NCBI GenBank assembly: GCA_019120235.1
Contig: DWVN01000037.1
Span: 1-34,026, forward strand
Direction: 5' to 3'
Length of the DNA: 34,026 nucleotides
Origin: Dwaynesavagella gallinarum
GTDB taxonomy: Bacteria > Bacillota > Clostridia > Clostridiales > Clostridiaceae
This document shows, piece by piece, positions 22,699 through 30,011 of the stretch. The notes beneath the pieces are model-generated. The model did not search any database. It had not been told where the DNA came from and was given only the letters and a program-made list of their open reading frames with translations. Every line of letters begins with the position of its first letter. Position 1 is the stretch's first letter. Both the position numbers and the translations under genes were made by a program.

Positions 22699-23349
22699 AT
22701 GAATAATAGTGGATTACAAGTAATTAAAAATGAAAATTTTAATGTGCATTCAAGAATAAATGGTGAACAATCAAAGAAGAAAAAATATTTAATAAGATTT
22801 ACGATTTTTATAATTCTATCTCTTACTATATTTGGTGGAATATTTTTTATTAAAGATAAATTTGAAAATGTTAAGAGTTTTGAAGAAAATCTAAATTTTC
22901 AAAAACAAAAACTGGCAGAAGAAAGACTTTCTATGGAAAAAACTTTTAAAGAAGAAAATGACAAACTTTTGAAATTACAACTTGAATATGAAGAGAAGAA
23001 TAAGCAATTAAATGAAACTTTAAACTTTCTTAAGGTTAAGGAAGAAACTTTAGATTCTGAAATTTTAAAAGTTGAAGAACTTAAAGAACTATTAAAAAAA
23101 CAACTTGTTGATATATATGGTTTAAATATAGATAGGAAATATGATAATAAAACTGTTGAAAATGATGAAACAAAAAATTCTAGTAGTGGTTTATTAGAAG
23201 AAGAAAATGGAAATGAAGCTATACATACAAGTATAATGGCTGGAGAGGATAAGGCAGATGATAAAGTTATTGATCAGGAAAAAATGCTTAGTATTGCAAA
23301 TGCAGATTGGTTTATAAAATTTGATTCTCTAGGAAAGTTTAGTTATTAA
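22699..23349 (+). CDS. Single-span coiled-coil membrane protein, unknown
   Basis: 216 residues. A cytosolic, basic N-terminus (SKKKKYLIRF) is followed by one membrane helix (FTIFIILSLTIFGGIFFI, about 34-51). A long coiled coil rich in Glu/Lys/Leu follows (about 55-140, for example FQKQKLAEERLSMEKTFKEE), then an acidic, Ser-rich tail ending FIKFDSLGKFSY. No known family, and no enzyme motif. The SD AGGAG lies within the end of the preceding gene. The context after spmAB suggests a structural role in sporulation, but this is inference. Confidence 0.65.
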   Translation: MNNSGLQVIKNENFNVHSRINGEQSKKKKYLIRFTIFIILSLTIFGGIFFIKDKFENVKSFEENLNFQKQKLAEERLSMEKTFKEENDKLLKLQLEYEEKNKQLNETLNFLKVKEETLDSEILKVEELKELLKKQLVDIYGLNIDRKYDNKTVENDETKNSSSGLLEEENGNEAIHTSIMAGEDKADDKVIDQEKMLSIANADWFIKFDSLGKFSY

Positions 23350-23366
23350 TATTTAAGGTGGTTTGT

Positions 23367-23495
23367 ATGATATCTTTAAGAGATATAAAAAACGATATAG
23401 AACAAGGGTTGCGTGAAATGAGTGCAAAGGAAAGGCTTCAATTTTATGTAACAGTAGGTATTGGATTGTTTTTTATATTAGCAGTTATATTTTAA
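23367..23495 (+). CDS. Tiny single-span membrane protein, unknown
   Basis: A 42-codon frame, MISLRDIKNDIEQGLREMSA and onward, with SD AAGGTGG 5 bases before the ATG. A charged helical N-terminal half (about 1-28) is followed by one C-terminal membrane helix (VTVGIGLFFILAVIF), a tail-anchored layout. It is 17 bases after the coiled-coil gene and ends at the terminator, so it is the last gene of the unit. Confidence 0.6.
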   Translation: MISLRDIKNDIEQGLREMSAKERLQFYVTVGIGLFFILAVIF

Positions 23496-23528
23496 AAAGG
23501 CATAGGTTTTTCTATGCCTTTTATTTTT
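23495..23528. terminator. Bidirectional terminator between the spm unit and folE
   Basis: AAAAGGCATAG (23495-23505) pairs with CTATGCCTTTT (23512-23522), followed by ATTTTTT on the + strand. It lies between two convergent genes and holds the stop codon of folE. Confidence 0.9.
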
Positions 23529-24033
23529 TGTATACAAATTCTGTTTCTGTATAAGAACTGGTTTTTGAAATTCCTCTCATAGTCATACACATATGAGATG
23601 CTTTTATATGAACTTTTACATAATCGCAATTTAAATATTTAACTATTGTTTCCCCTATTTGCTTAGTTAATTTTTCTTGAACTTGGAGTCTTTTTGAAAA
23701 GGCGTTTACTAGTCTACCGAATTTTGATAATCCTAGTATTTCTTCTTTTGGAATATATTCAATGTTAACGTGTCCAAAAAATGGTAGAAGATGATGTTCG
23801 CATAATGAAAAAAATTCAATTGAATTAATTTTTACGATATCCTTTGAATGATTATGTAATTTGAATTTTTTACTCATTATTTCTTCAATATTTTCATTAT
23901 ATCCATTTAAAATTTCCCTAAGTGATTTTGAAACTCTTTTTGGAGTATCTATTAAGCCTTCTCTATTTAAATCTTCTCCAATTTCTTTTAATATGGTTTT
24001 AACCGCATTTTCTAAATTTATGTTTTTATCCAA
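23521..24033 (-). CDS. folE: GTP cyclohydrolase I
   Basis: Converts GTP to 7,8-dihydroneopterin triphosphate, the entry step to folate and to queuosine precursors. About 170 residues. The zinc and active-site motifs are visible: FFSLCEHHLLPFFGHVNIEY, KLTKQIGETI, and HMCMTMRGI near the C-terminus. The start is TTG at 24033, with AGAGGTGA 5 bases upstream overlapping the queD stop codon. An ATG 18 bases further up would overlap queD and lacks an SD. It follows queD directly, which favours the queuosine branch. Confidence 0.93.
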   Translation of the reverse strand: MDKNINLENAVKTILKEIGEDLNREGLIDTPKRVSKSLREILNGYNENIEEIMSKKFKLHNHSKDIVKINSIEFFSLCEHHLLPFFGHVNIEYIPKEEILGLSKFGRLVNAFSKRLQVQEKLTKQIGETIVKYLNCDYVKVHIKASHMCMTMRGISKTSSYTETEFVYKK

Positions 24034-24043
24034 ATAATCACCT

Positions 24044-24376
24044 CTAATCAATTTCGTATATTGCTAAATTATTTTCAGTTTCATAAACTTCAACTTTATA
24101 ACAATTAGTAATTTCATGACATATCCATCTTGCTAAATTTTCAGCTGTAGGATGGAAGTTTAAAACTTCATTTATATTTTTGTGATCTAGTTTATTATGT
24201 ATTTTAGATTTTATCTCTTTAAAATCTACAACCATATCATTTTTATTTAAATTTTTAGATTTACAGTGAATGTATATTACGTAGTTATGTCCATGAAGAT
24301 TGTTACAAGGTGTCTCGTAAGGAAGATTTAAATTATGGGAACAAGATAACATAATTCGTTTTCTTACGTAAAACAT
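24044..24376 (-). CDS. queD: 6-carboxy-5,6,7,8-tetrahydropterin synthase
   Basis: Second step of queuosine (preQ0) synthesis, acting on the FolE product. 110 residues, slightly short for the family. Zinc ligands are SCSHNL and LHGHNYVIYIHC, the catalytic Cys is in TPCNNLHGHNY, the second active-site set is KLDHKNIN, and PTAENLARWI and EVYETENN are typical QueD/PTPS ends. The Cys before HGH distinguishes it from the folate-type PTPS-III enzymes that carry Glu there. The SD AAAGGAGGT precedes the ATG. queC, queE and queF are not in the window. Confidence 0.9.
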   Translation of the reverse strand: MFYVRKRIMLSCSHNLNLPYETPCNNLHGHNYVIYIHCKSKNLNKNDMVVDFKEIKSKIHNKLDHKNINEVLNFHPTAENLARWICHEITNCYKVEVYETENNLAIYEID

Positions 24377-24422
24377 TTTAATACCTCCTTTAGTTTATAT
24401 TATAAAAAAATATTTTAAGACA

Positions 24423-24431
24423 TGCTATAAT
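24423..24431 (+). promoter_or_regulatory. Extended -10 promoter of the kbl-tdh unit
   Basis: TGCTATAAT, an extended -10 with perfect TATAAT, about 44 bases before the kbl ATG. It resembles the one before glnS (TGCTATAGT). No clear -35. Confidence 0.6.
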
Positions 24432-24474
24432 GTAATAGTATTTAGTTAACAGTAAAAATTTGGAGGATAATTTT

Positions 24475-25665
24475 ATGTCAAATAAAACTCTTAATTTATT
24501 TTTGGAAGATTCTTTAAATTCTTTGAAAAAAGATGGATTATACAATGAGATACAAATTTTAAATGGTTCAAATGAAAGTGTAATAAATATAGATGGGAAA
24601 AAATTTATAAATTTATCATCAAATAACTATTTGGGATTTACAACTCACAAAACTATAATGGAAAAATCTATAGAAGCTATAGAAAAATATGGTGTTGGTG
24701 CTGGTGCTGTTAGAACTATAAATGGAACACTTTTAATTCATGATAAGCTTGAAAAAGAAATTGCAAATTTTAAAGGAACAGAAGATGCGATTGCATTTCA
24801 ATCTGGTTTTAATTGTAATATAGGAGTTATTTCTTCTGTTATGATGAAAGGAGATTGTATATTTTCAGATGAATTAAATCATGCATCGATTATAGATGGT
24901 TGTAGGTTATCTGGTGCTAAAATTGTAAGATATAAACACAATGATATGAAAGATTTAGAGGAAAAAATATTAGAAGTAAAAAATAGTTTTGATTTTAACA
25001 AAGGTATGATTATAACAGATGGAGTTTTTTCTATGGATGGAGATGTTGTAAACTTACCTGAACTTGTTAAAGTTGCTGAAAAATATGATTTAATAACTTA
25101 TGTTGATGATTCCCATGGAACAGGAGTTATGGGAAATGGTGCTGGTACTTGTAAGCATTTTTCACTTCAAGATAAAATTGATTTTCAAATGGGAACATTA
25201 TCTAAAGCAATAGGTGTTGTTGGAGGGTATGTTGCTGGAAGTAAACTTTTAATAGATTATTTAAAAGTTAAGGCTAGACCATTTTTATTTTCTACATCTT
25301 TAACACCAGCTAGTGCAGCTGCAGCACTTGAAGCTATAAGAATATTAAATTTTAGTATTGAACCAGTACAAAGGCTTTGGGAAAATGGAAATTATTTTAA
25401 AAGAGGACTTAAAAATTTAGGATTTAATATAGGAAAAAGTGAGACTCCTATAACTCCATGTATAATAGGTGATGAAAATAAAACTCAAGCCTTTTCTAAG
25501 AAATTATTTGAAAATGGAGTTTATGCTAAAGCTATAGTTTTTCCAACTGTTTCAAAAGGAACTGGAAGAATAAGAAATATGCCTACAGCTCAGCATTCTA
25601 AAGATATTTTAGATGAAGCTTTAAGTATATATGAGAAAATTGGAAAAGAATTAGAAGTTATATAA
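24475..25665 (+). CDS. kbl: 2-amino-3-ketobutyrate CoA ligase (glycine C-acetyltransferase)
   Basis: Pyridoxal-phosphate enzyme that splits 2-amino-3-ketobutyrate with CoA into glycine and acetyl-CoA. 396 residues from ATG 24475, behind GGAGG. Seen: NNYLGFTTHK, GAGAVRTINGT, the cofactor-contacting YVDDSHGTGVMG, and the PLP lysine in MGTLSKAIGVVGGYVAGS. Other alpha-oxoamine synthases (such as BioF) are close relatives. The adjacent threonine dehydrogenase decides for Kbl. It is first in the unit kbl-tdh, 25 bases apart. Confidence 0.92.
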   Translation: MSNKTLNLFLEDSLNSLKKDGLYNEIQILNGSNESVINIDGKKFINLSSNNYLGFTTHKTIMEKSIEAIEKYGVGAGAVRTINGTLLIHDKLEKEIANFKGTEDAIAFQSGFNCNIGVISSVMMKGDCIFSDELNHASIIDGCRLSGAKIVRYKHNDMKDLEEKILEVKNSFDFNKGMIITDGVFSMDGDVVNLPELVKVAEKYDLITYVDDSHGTGVMGNGAGTCKHFSLQDKIDFQMGTLSKAIGVVGGYVAGSKLLIDYLKVKARPFLFSTSLTPASAAAALEAIRILNFSIEPVQRLWENGNYFKRGLKNLGFNIGKSETPITPCIIGDENKTQAFSKKLFENGVYAKAIVFPTVSKGTGRIRNMPTAQHSKDILDEALSIYEKIGKELEVI

Positions 25666-25690
25666 ATTTACATTATGGAAGGTTTTAAAA

Positions 25691-26638
25691 ATGAAAAAAA
25701 TATTAATTACTGGATCTCTTGGACAAATTGGAAGTGAATTAACTCTTAAACTAAGAAAAGAATATGGAATTTCTAATGTTATTTCAACTGATATTAAAAG
25801 TGTAGATAATGAAATTACAGGTGATGGGATTTTTCATATTTTGGATGTTTTAGATGGAGATAAAATTTTTGAAGTATCTAAAAAATATGGAGTTGATACT
25901 ATAATACATCTTGCAGCCCTTTTATCTGCAAATGGGGAGAAAAATCCTAAAAATACTTGGAACATTAATATGGGAAGTATTTTAAACTGTTTAGAAGTTT
26001 GCCGTGAACTGAACTTAAAATTATTTGTTCCAAGCTCCATAGCTGTATTTGGAAATACAACTCCTAAAGATAATACGCCTCAAAATACTATTATGAAACC
26101 AAATACTATGTATGGTATTACAAAAGTTTCAGGAGAACTTCTTTGTGATTATTATTTTGAAAAATTTGGTGTAGACGCAAGAGGTGTTCGTTTTCCAGGA
26201 CTTATTTCTTATATGACTCTTCCTGGAGGAGGAACTACGGATTATGCTGTTGAAATTTATTATAAGGCTATTTGTGATAAAAAATATAAATGTTATATAG
26301 ATGAAAATACTTATATGGATATGATGTATATGCCAGATGCATTAAATTCTATAGTAAGTTTAATGGAAGCAGATAAAGGAAAGCTTATAAATAGAAATGC
26401 TTACAATATTAGCTCTATGAGTTTTTCTCCAAAAGAAATTTATAGCGAAATTAAAAAGCACATTAAAGATTTTGAAATTGAGTATGAAGTAGATCCTGTT
26501 AGACAAAAAATTGCAGAGAGTTGGCCAAACTCTATTGATAGTTCTTGTGCAAAGGATGAATGGGGATTTAAATTTGAGTATGATTTAAATAAAATGACAA
26601 TTGATATGATTGATAAAATTTCTAAGAAAATTAAATAA
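25691..26638 (+). CDS. tdh: L-threonine 3-dehydrogenase, short-chain (epimerase-like) type
   Basis: Oxidises L-threonine to 2-amino-3-ketobutyrate with NAD+, the substrate of Kbl next door. 315 residues. Rossmann motif LITGSLGQIGSEL (about 4-16), catalytic Tyr and Lys in MYGITKVSGELLCDYY (about 139-154), and the substrate region RFPGLISY and GGGTTDYAVEIYY, as in SDR-type threonine dehydrogenases. It is unrelated to the zinc-dependent Tdh of E. coli. Together with Kbl it turns threonine into glycine and acetyl-CoA. Confidence 0.9.
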   Translation: MKKILITGSLGQIGSELTLKLRKEYGISNVISTDIKSVDNEITGDGIFHILDVLDGDKIFEVSKKYGVDTIIHLAALLSANGEKNPKNTWNINMGSILNCLEVCRELNLKLFVPSSIAVFGNTTPKDNTPQNTIMKPNTMYGITKVSGELLCDYYFEKFGVDARGVRFPGLISYMTLPGGGTTDYAVEIYYKAICDKKYKCYIDENTYMDMMYMPDALNSIVSLMEADKGKLINRNAYNISSMSFSPKEIYSEIKKHIKDFEIEYEVDPVRQKIAESWPNSIDSSCAKDEWGFKFEYDLNKMTIDMIDKISKKIK

Positions 26639-26649
26639 GGAGGGAATTT

Positions 26650-27897
26650 ATGAAAAATATTTATTTATTAAGAAGAAATAATGTATCAAATACCATGAGA
26701 AATGGTGATATGTGCATTATTTTTTCTGGTAAAGAAATAAGACTTAGTAGGGATCAAAATTATGATTTTAATGTAAATAAGAATTTTTTTTATTTAACAG
26801 GACTTAAAAATGAAAATTTAATTCTTTTTATGAAAAAAATAAATGGTGAAATAAAGTCTACGCTTTTTATTGAAAATAGAGATAAAGATAAAATAAAATG
26901 GGTGGGAAAAACTATTTTAAAAGATGAGGCTATTTCTATAAGTTCTGTTGAAGAAGTAGAGTACTTAGATGAATTTGATACTTTTTTAAATAAAATATTT
27001 TTAGAAGAAGAGAGTCCAACTGTTTATTTTGATTTTGATCGTGATGATTATAGACATGATGTTTTATATTCTGAAAACTATGTTAATAATTTAAAACTTA
27101 AGTATCCAAACTTAGTAATTAAAAATATTTATCCTATTTTATCAAATTTGAGAATGGTAAAAGATGAAGTTGAAATTTTAAAAATTAGAGAATCTATTGA
27201 TATTACAAAAGTCGGTATTATAAATATTTTGAAAAATTTGAAACCTAATATGTATGAATACCAAATAGAGTCATATTTCGATTTTATGATTAAATATAGT
27301 GGAGCTGAGAATACTTCCTTTAAATCTATAGTAGCATCAGGAGAGAATGCAACAATTTTACATTATATAGAAAATGATAGTAAGATTAAAGATGGAGATT
27401 TAGTTTTATTTGATTTGGGAGCAGAAAAAGATTGTTATAAAGCGGATATATCTCGTACTTTTCCATCAAATGGTAAATTTTCAGAAAGACAAAAAGAATT
27501 ATATAACATAGTGTTAAATGCTCAACTTAAAGTAATTGAAGCTATTTGTCCAGGTGTTACTCAAAAAGAATTAAATGAAATTGCAAAAGAGAATTTATAT
27601 TTAGGACTTAAAAAAATTGGAAAAATAAATGAGCGTGATGAAATTTCTAAATATTATTATCACGGTATAGGTCATTTATTAGGACTTGATACTCATGATG
27701 TTGGAGGAAGAGATTTTGTTTATAAAGAAGGTATGGTTGTAACAGTTGAGCCAGGTCTTTACATAGAAGATGAAAAAATAGGTATTAGAATAGAAGATAA
27801 TGTTTTGGTTACAAAAGATGGTCATGAAGTATTATCGAAAGGTATAATTAAAACCGTTGAAGAAATTGAAGAATTTATAGAAAAAAATAGACAATAA
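26650..27897 (+). CDS. pepP: Xaa-Pro aminopeptidase-like M24 metallopeptidase
   Basis: Removes N-terminal residues before proline from peptides in the cytosol. 415 residues: an N-terminal creatinase-like domain (about 1-165) and a pita-bread domain with all five metal ligands in FDLGAEKDCYKADISRTFPS (two Asp), YYHGIGHLLGLDTHD (His), VTVEPGLYIE (Glu) and GIRIEDNVLV (Glu). SD AGGAGGG. It is 11 bases after tdh, so the three genes form one amino-acid and peptide breakdown unit, perhaps running on into lgt. Confidence 0.9.
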   Translation: MKNIYLLRRNNVSNTMRNGDMCIIFSGKEIRLSRDQNYDFNVNKNFFYLTGLKNENLILFMKKINGEIKSTLFIENRDKDKIKWVGKTILKDEAISISSVEEVEYLDEFDTFLNKIFLEEESPTVYFDFDRDDYRHDVLYSENYVNNLKLKYPNLVIKNIYPILSNLRMVKDEVEILKIRESIDITKVGIINILKNLKPNMYEYQIESYFDFMIKYSGAENTSFKSIVASGENATILHYIENDSKIKDGDLVLFDLGAEKDCYKADISRTFPSNGKFSERQKELYNIVLNAQLKVIEAICPGVTQKELNEIAKENLYLGLKKIGKINERDEISKYYYHGIGHLLGLDTHDVGGRDFVYKEGMVVTVEPGLYIEDEKIGIRIEDNVLVTKDGHEVLSKGIIKTVEEIEEFIEKNRQ

Positions 27898-27911
27898 AAA
27901 TTGGAGGTATA

Positions 27912-28721
27912 ATGGATAAAATATCGTTCCCAAATCTTGGGCTAGAATTTATGGTGAATAAAATAGCATTTTCTATTTTTGGAATAGATATTGCTTGGTA
28001 TGCTATAATAATAACTTTTGGAATTATTGTAGCCATGATGATTTCATATAGAAATGCAAAAGCGATGAAGTTGGATACGAATTTATTTATGGATGTATTT
28101 TTTTACATGATAATATTTGGGATTATTGGAGCTAGAATTTATTATGTAGTTTTTAATTTTGATTTGTATAGAGATGATTTATTAAGTGTATTTAATTTAA
28201 GAGAAGGCGGAATTGCAATATATGGAGCTATAATTTTTGGTGCTCTTACTGTTTTAATATATACTATGGTAAAGAAACAAAAATTTTTAGATTATACGGA
28301 TTGTATAGTTCCAGCTCTTGCTATTGCTCAAGCTATAGGTAGATGGGGAAATTTTGTAAATCAAGAAGCTTATGGATATGAGACAAATTCTCTTTTTGCA
28401 ATGACTATAATGGAAAATGGAAAGTTTGTAACGGTTCATCCAACTTTTTTATATGAAAGTGTTTTAAATGTTGTAGTATTTATAATTCTCATGATATTTT
28501 TCAATAAGTTTAGGAAAAATTCTGGAGAAGTAACATACTTGTATGGAATTTTCTATGGTATTGGAAGATTTTTTATAGAAGGTATGAGAACAGATAGTTT
28601 ATATTTAGGAATTTTTAGAATATCACAGATAGTTTCTTTAATACTAGTAATAGCTGGAACGGTTTTGTTTATTTACTCTAGATTTTACAAAAAACAAATT
28701 AAAAATAGTCCTCTTTCATGA
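27912..28721 (+). CDS. lgt: Prolipoprotein diacylglyceryl transferase
   Basis: Attaches diacylglycerol from phosphatidylglycerol to the lipobox cysteine of prolipoproteins in the membrane. 269 residues with about seven helices. The Lgt signature is complete: AQAIGRWGNFVNQEAYG (about 136-152), HPTFLYESVLN, and GIGRFFIEGMRTDSLY. SD GGAGG precedes the ATG by 5-6 bases. It ends in TGA within the terminator hairpin. The thermonuclease at 12988 is a likely substrate in this window. Confidence 0.96.
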   Translation: MDKISFPNLGLEFMVNKIAFSIFGIDIAWYAIIITFGIIVAMMISYRNAKAMKLDTNLFMDVFFYMIIFGIIGARIYYVVFNFDLYRDDLLSVFNLREGGIAIYGAIIFGALTVLIYTMVKKQKFLDYTDCIVPALAIAQAIGRWGNFVNQEAYGYETNSLFAMTIMENGKFVTVHPTFLYESVLNVVVFIILMIFFNKFRKNSGEVTYLYGIFYGIGRFFIEGMRTDSLYLGIFRISQIVSLILVIAGTVLFIYSRFYKKQIKNSPLS

Positions 28722-28734
28722 GGACTATTTTTTT
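28703..28734 (+). terminator. Intrinsic terminator after lgt
   Basis: AAATAGTCCTC (28703-28713) pairs with GAGGACTATTT (28720-28730) around TTTCAT, then TTTT. The lgt TGA is in the loop and arm. Confidence 0.95.
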
Positions 28735-28837
28735 GTATTAAAGTGATAATTTAATTTTAAGTTGGTATTGTTATTATTTTACATTTGTTTTTTATAGAAT
28801 TTGTTTGGGGTGAATTTTGGTGATTTTTTTAATGGAT

Positions 28838-29089
28838 TTACTGATGAGTTTCATGTGTTTGAATGGTTTTGGGGGTTAATGTGGGTAATTTTAAATGTGT
28901 TTTTGTATTTGATGAATGGGTAGAAGTTTCAGATGTTTTATTAATTGTAGAAGCATTTGTTCTGTTAGATTCAATAATAAGCATTGATGCTCCGAGAGCA
29001 GCCATGCCAGTAAGACCTAAAACCATTATTTTATTTAAGCTTTTATTATAGTCTTGTATATTGTGTTTGTAAGAATTATATTTTGACAT
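28838..29089 (-). CDS. Small secreted or membrane-anchored Ser/Thr/His-rich protein, unknown
   Basis: 83 residues. A polar N-terminus (MSKYNSYKHNIQDYNKSLNK) is followed by one hydrophobic Gly/Ala helix (IMVLGLTGMAALGASMLII, about 21-39) and a tail rich in Thr, Ser, Asn and His (THSSNTKTHLKL). SD AAGGAG lies 9 bases before the ATG. The segment LNKIMVLGLTGMAALGA clearly parallels LNKSIALTLAGMAAIGA of the next gene upstream, so the two are paralogues. The frame on the opposite strand has no SD and is not a gene. The function is unknown. Confidence 0.65.
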   Translation of the reverse strand: MSKYNSYKHNIQDYNKSLNKIMVLGLTGMAALGASMLIIESNRTNASTINKTSETSTHSSNTKTHLKLPTLTPKTIQTHETHQ

Positions 29090-29143
29090 AGGCTAACTCT
29101 CCTTAATTTATTTTTGAAATTTATAGATAAAGTTTGAGTTTAA

Positions 29144-29797
29144 TTATTTTCTAAAATATCCTTCTGTAGTTAAAACAGGTCCACCATTATTTTTTTGTTG
29201 ATTATAAGCTTGTTGTTTATGTCCTCCGTCTTTTAATGTTAAGCTACTAGCATTTCCACCTTGAAATGGTTTTGTTTTATCTCCAAGTGAACCTACATTT
29301 GATAATTTTGGAGTTCCTTTACCACCTGTTGACGTTAATGATCCAGTTGAGCTTGAAGTTGAAGTTGTTGTTGTTAAAGTTGAAGTTTGAGTTTTTGGAG
29401 CAGTAGGTGAAGTGTTTTTATTTAACATTCCTGAACTTTCAGAAGTTTTTGGAAGTCCTGCAAATTGAGTTCCATTAGATCCTATTCTTCCAGAATTTAT
29501 AGACCCAGGAGCTCCGTGTAATACTCTTGAAGTTGCAACTCCAACTTTAGTAGAACTTATTTTTCCAATTGATCTAGGCATTTTAGTCATTGCTCCTCCA
29601 GCTATTTTACTTGCTAAACTTCCAACTCTTCCCATCATAGCTTGAGCATCTTGATTTTGTCCTCCAATTGCTGCTCCTGCTCCAATAGCAGCCATACCAG
29701 CTAATGTAAGAGCAATGCTTTTATTTAATTTTGCATTTTTCTTGTTTTTAGTTAAATTCTTATCCTTAATTTTATAATCACGATTATTTCTTCCCAT
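29144..29797 (-). CDS. Secreted low-complexity Gly/Ser/Thr-rich protein, unknown
   Basis: 217 residues from the ATG at 29797, chosen because AAGGAG is 7 bases upstream. A GTG 6 bases earlier overlaps that region. A very basic N-terminus (about 1-28) is followed by a hydrophobic Ala/Gly segment (IALTLAGMAAIGAGAAIGG) ending near DAQAMM, which looks like a signal-peptidase site (AQA). The mature part is rich in Gly, Ser, Thr and Lys, including a Thr/Ser run (TSTLTTTTSTSSSTGSLTST, about 136-155). It shares its N-terminal pattern with the 83-residue neighbour 54 bases downstream. It has no known domain. A surface or spore-coat role is possible. Confidence 0.6.
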   Translation of the reverse strand: MGRNNRDYKIKDKNLTKNKKNAKLNKSIALTLAGMAAIGAGAAIGGQNQDAQAMMGRVGSLASKIAGGAMTKMPRSIGKISSTKVGVATSRVLHGAPGSINSGRIGSNGTQFAGLPKTSESSGMLNKNTSPTAPKTQTSTLTTTTSTSSSTGSLTSTGGKGTPKLSNVGSLGDKTKPFQGGNASSLTLKDGGHKQQAYNQQKNNGGPVLTTEGYFRK

Positions 29798-29956
29798 AAG
29801 CACTCTCCTTAGTAATTTTTTTAACTATAGTATTTATTGTCGTTTTAGAAATAAATGTCTTTAGTTCATTTAATAAAAATTTTAATGTGTAAATACAAAT
29901 TTAAATTGTTTTAATTTTTTTTTTAAAGTGTTAAAATGTATAAAGAAGTTTGTTTT

Positions 29957-30011
29957 AGGAGGTGGGGATGTATTTATATAAATTTATTTTTATAAATACA
30001 TTTTAGCTATG
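29957..30011 (+). promoter_or_regulatory. Leader with SD, 12-codon ORF and hairpin before the S1-domain gene
   Basis: AGGAGG (29957-29962) is followed 5 bases later by ATG 29968, which opens a 12-codon frame MYLYKFIFINTF ending TAG 30004-30006, two bases before the main ATG at 30009. The S1 gene has no SD of its own. The leader ORF also forms an 11-bp perfect hairpin (29968-29978 with 29991-30001). If folded, the SD lies only about 12 unpaired bases from ATG 30009. Either coupled re-initiation after the leader peptide or a hairpin-bridged SD would explain translation. Confidence 0.6.

Noticed and set aside
22500..23495. spoIIIA operon pieces (AC, AF, AG)
   Set aside because: Sizes are suggestive, but the sequence motifs of the SpoIIIA proteins are not seen and the order is wrong. 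Left as unknown.
24044..24376. PTPS-III (folate bypass enzyme) instead of QueD
   Set aside because: The residue before HGH is in a Cys-type motif (CNNLHGH). PTPS-III has Glu at the catalytic site.
28863..29051. Open frame on the + strand opposite the 83-residue protein
   Set aside because: No SD, while the minus-strand frame has a good SD and a paralogue next door.
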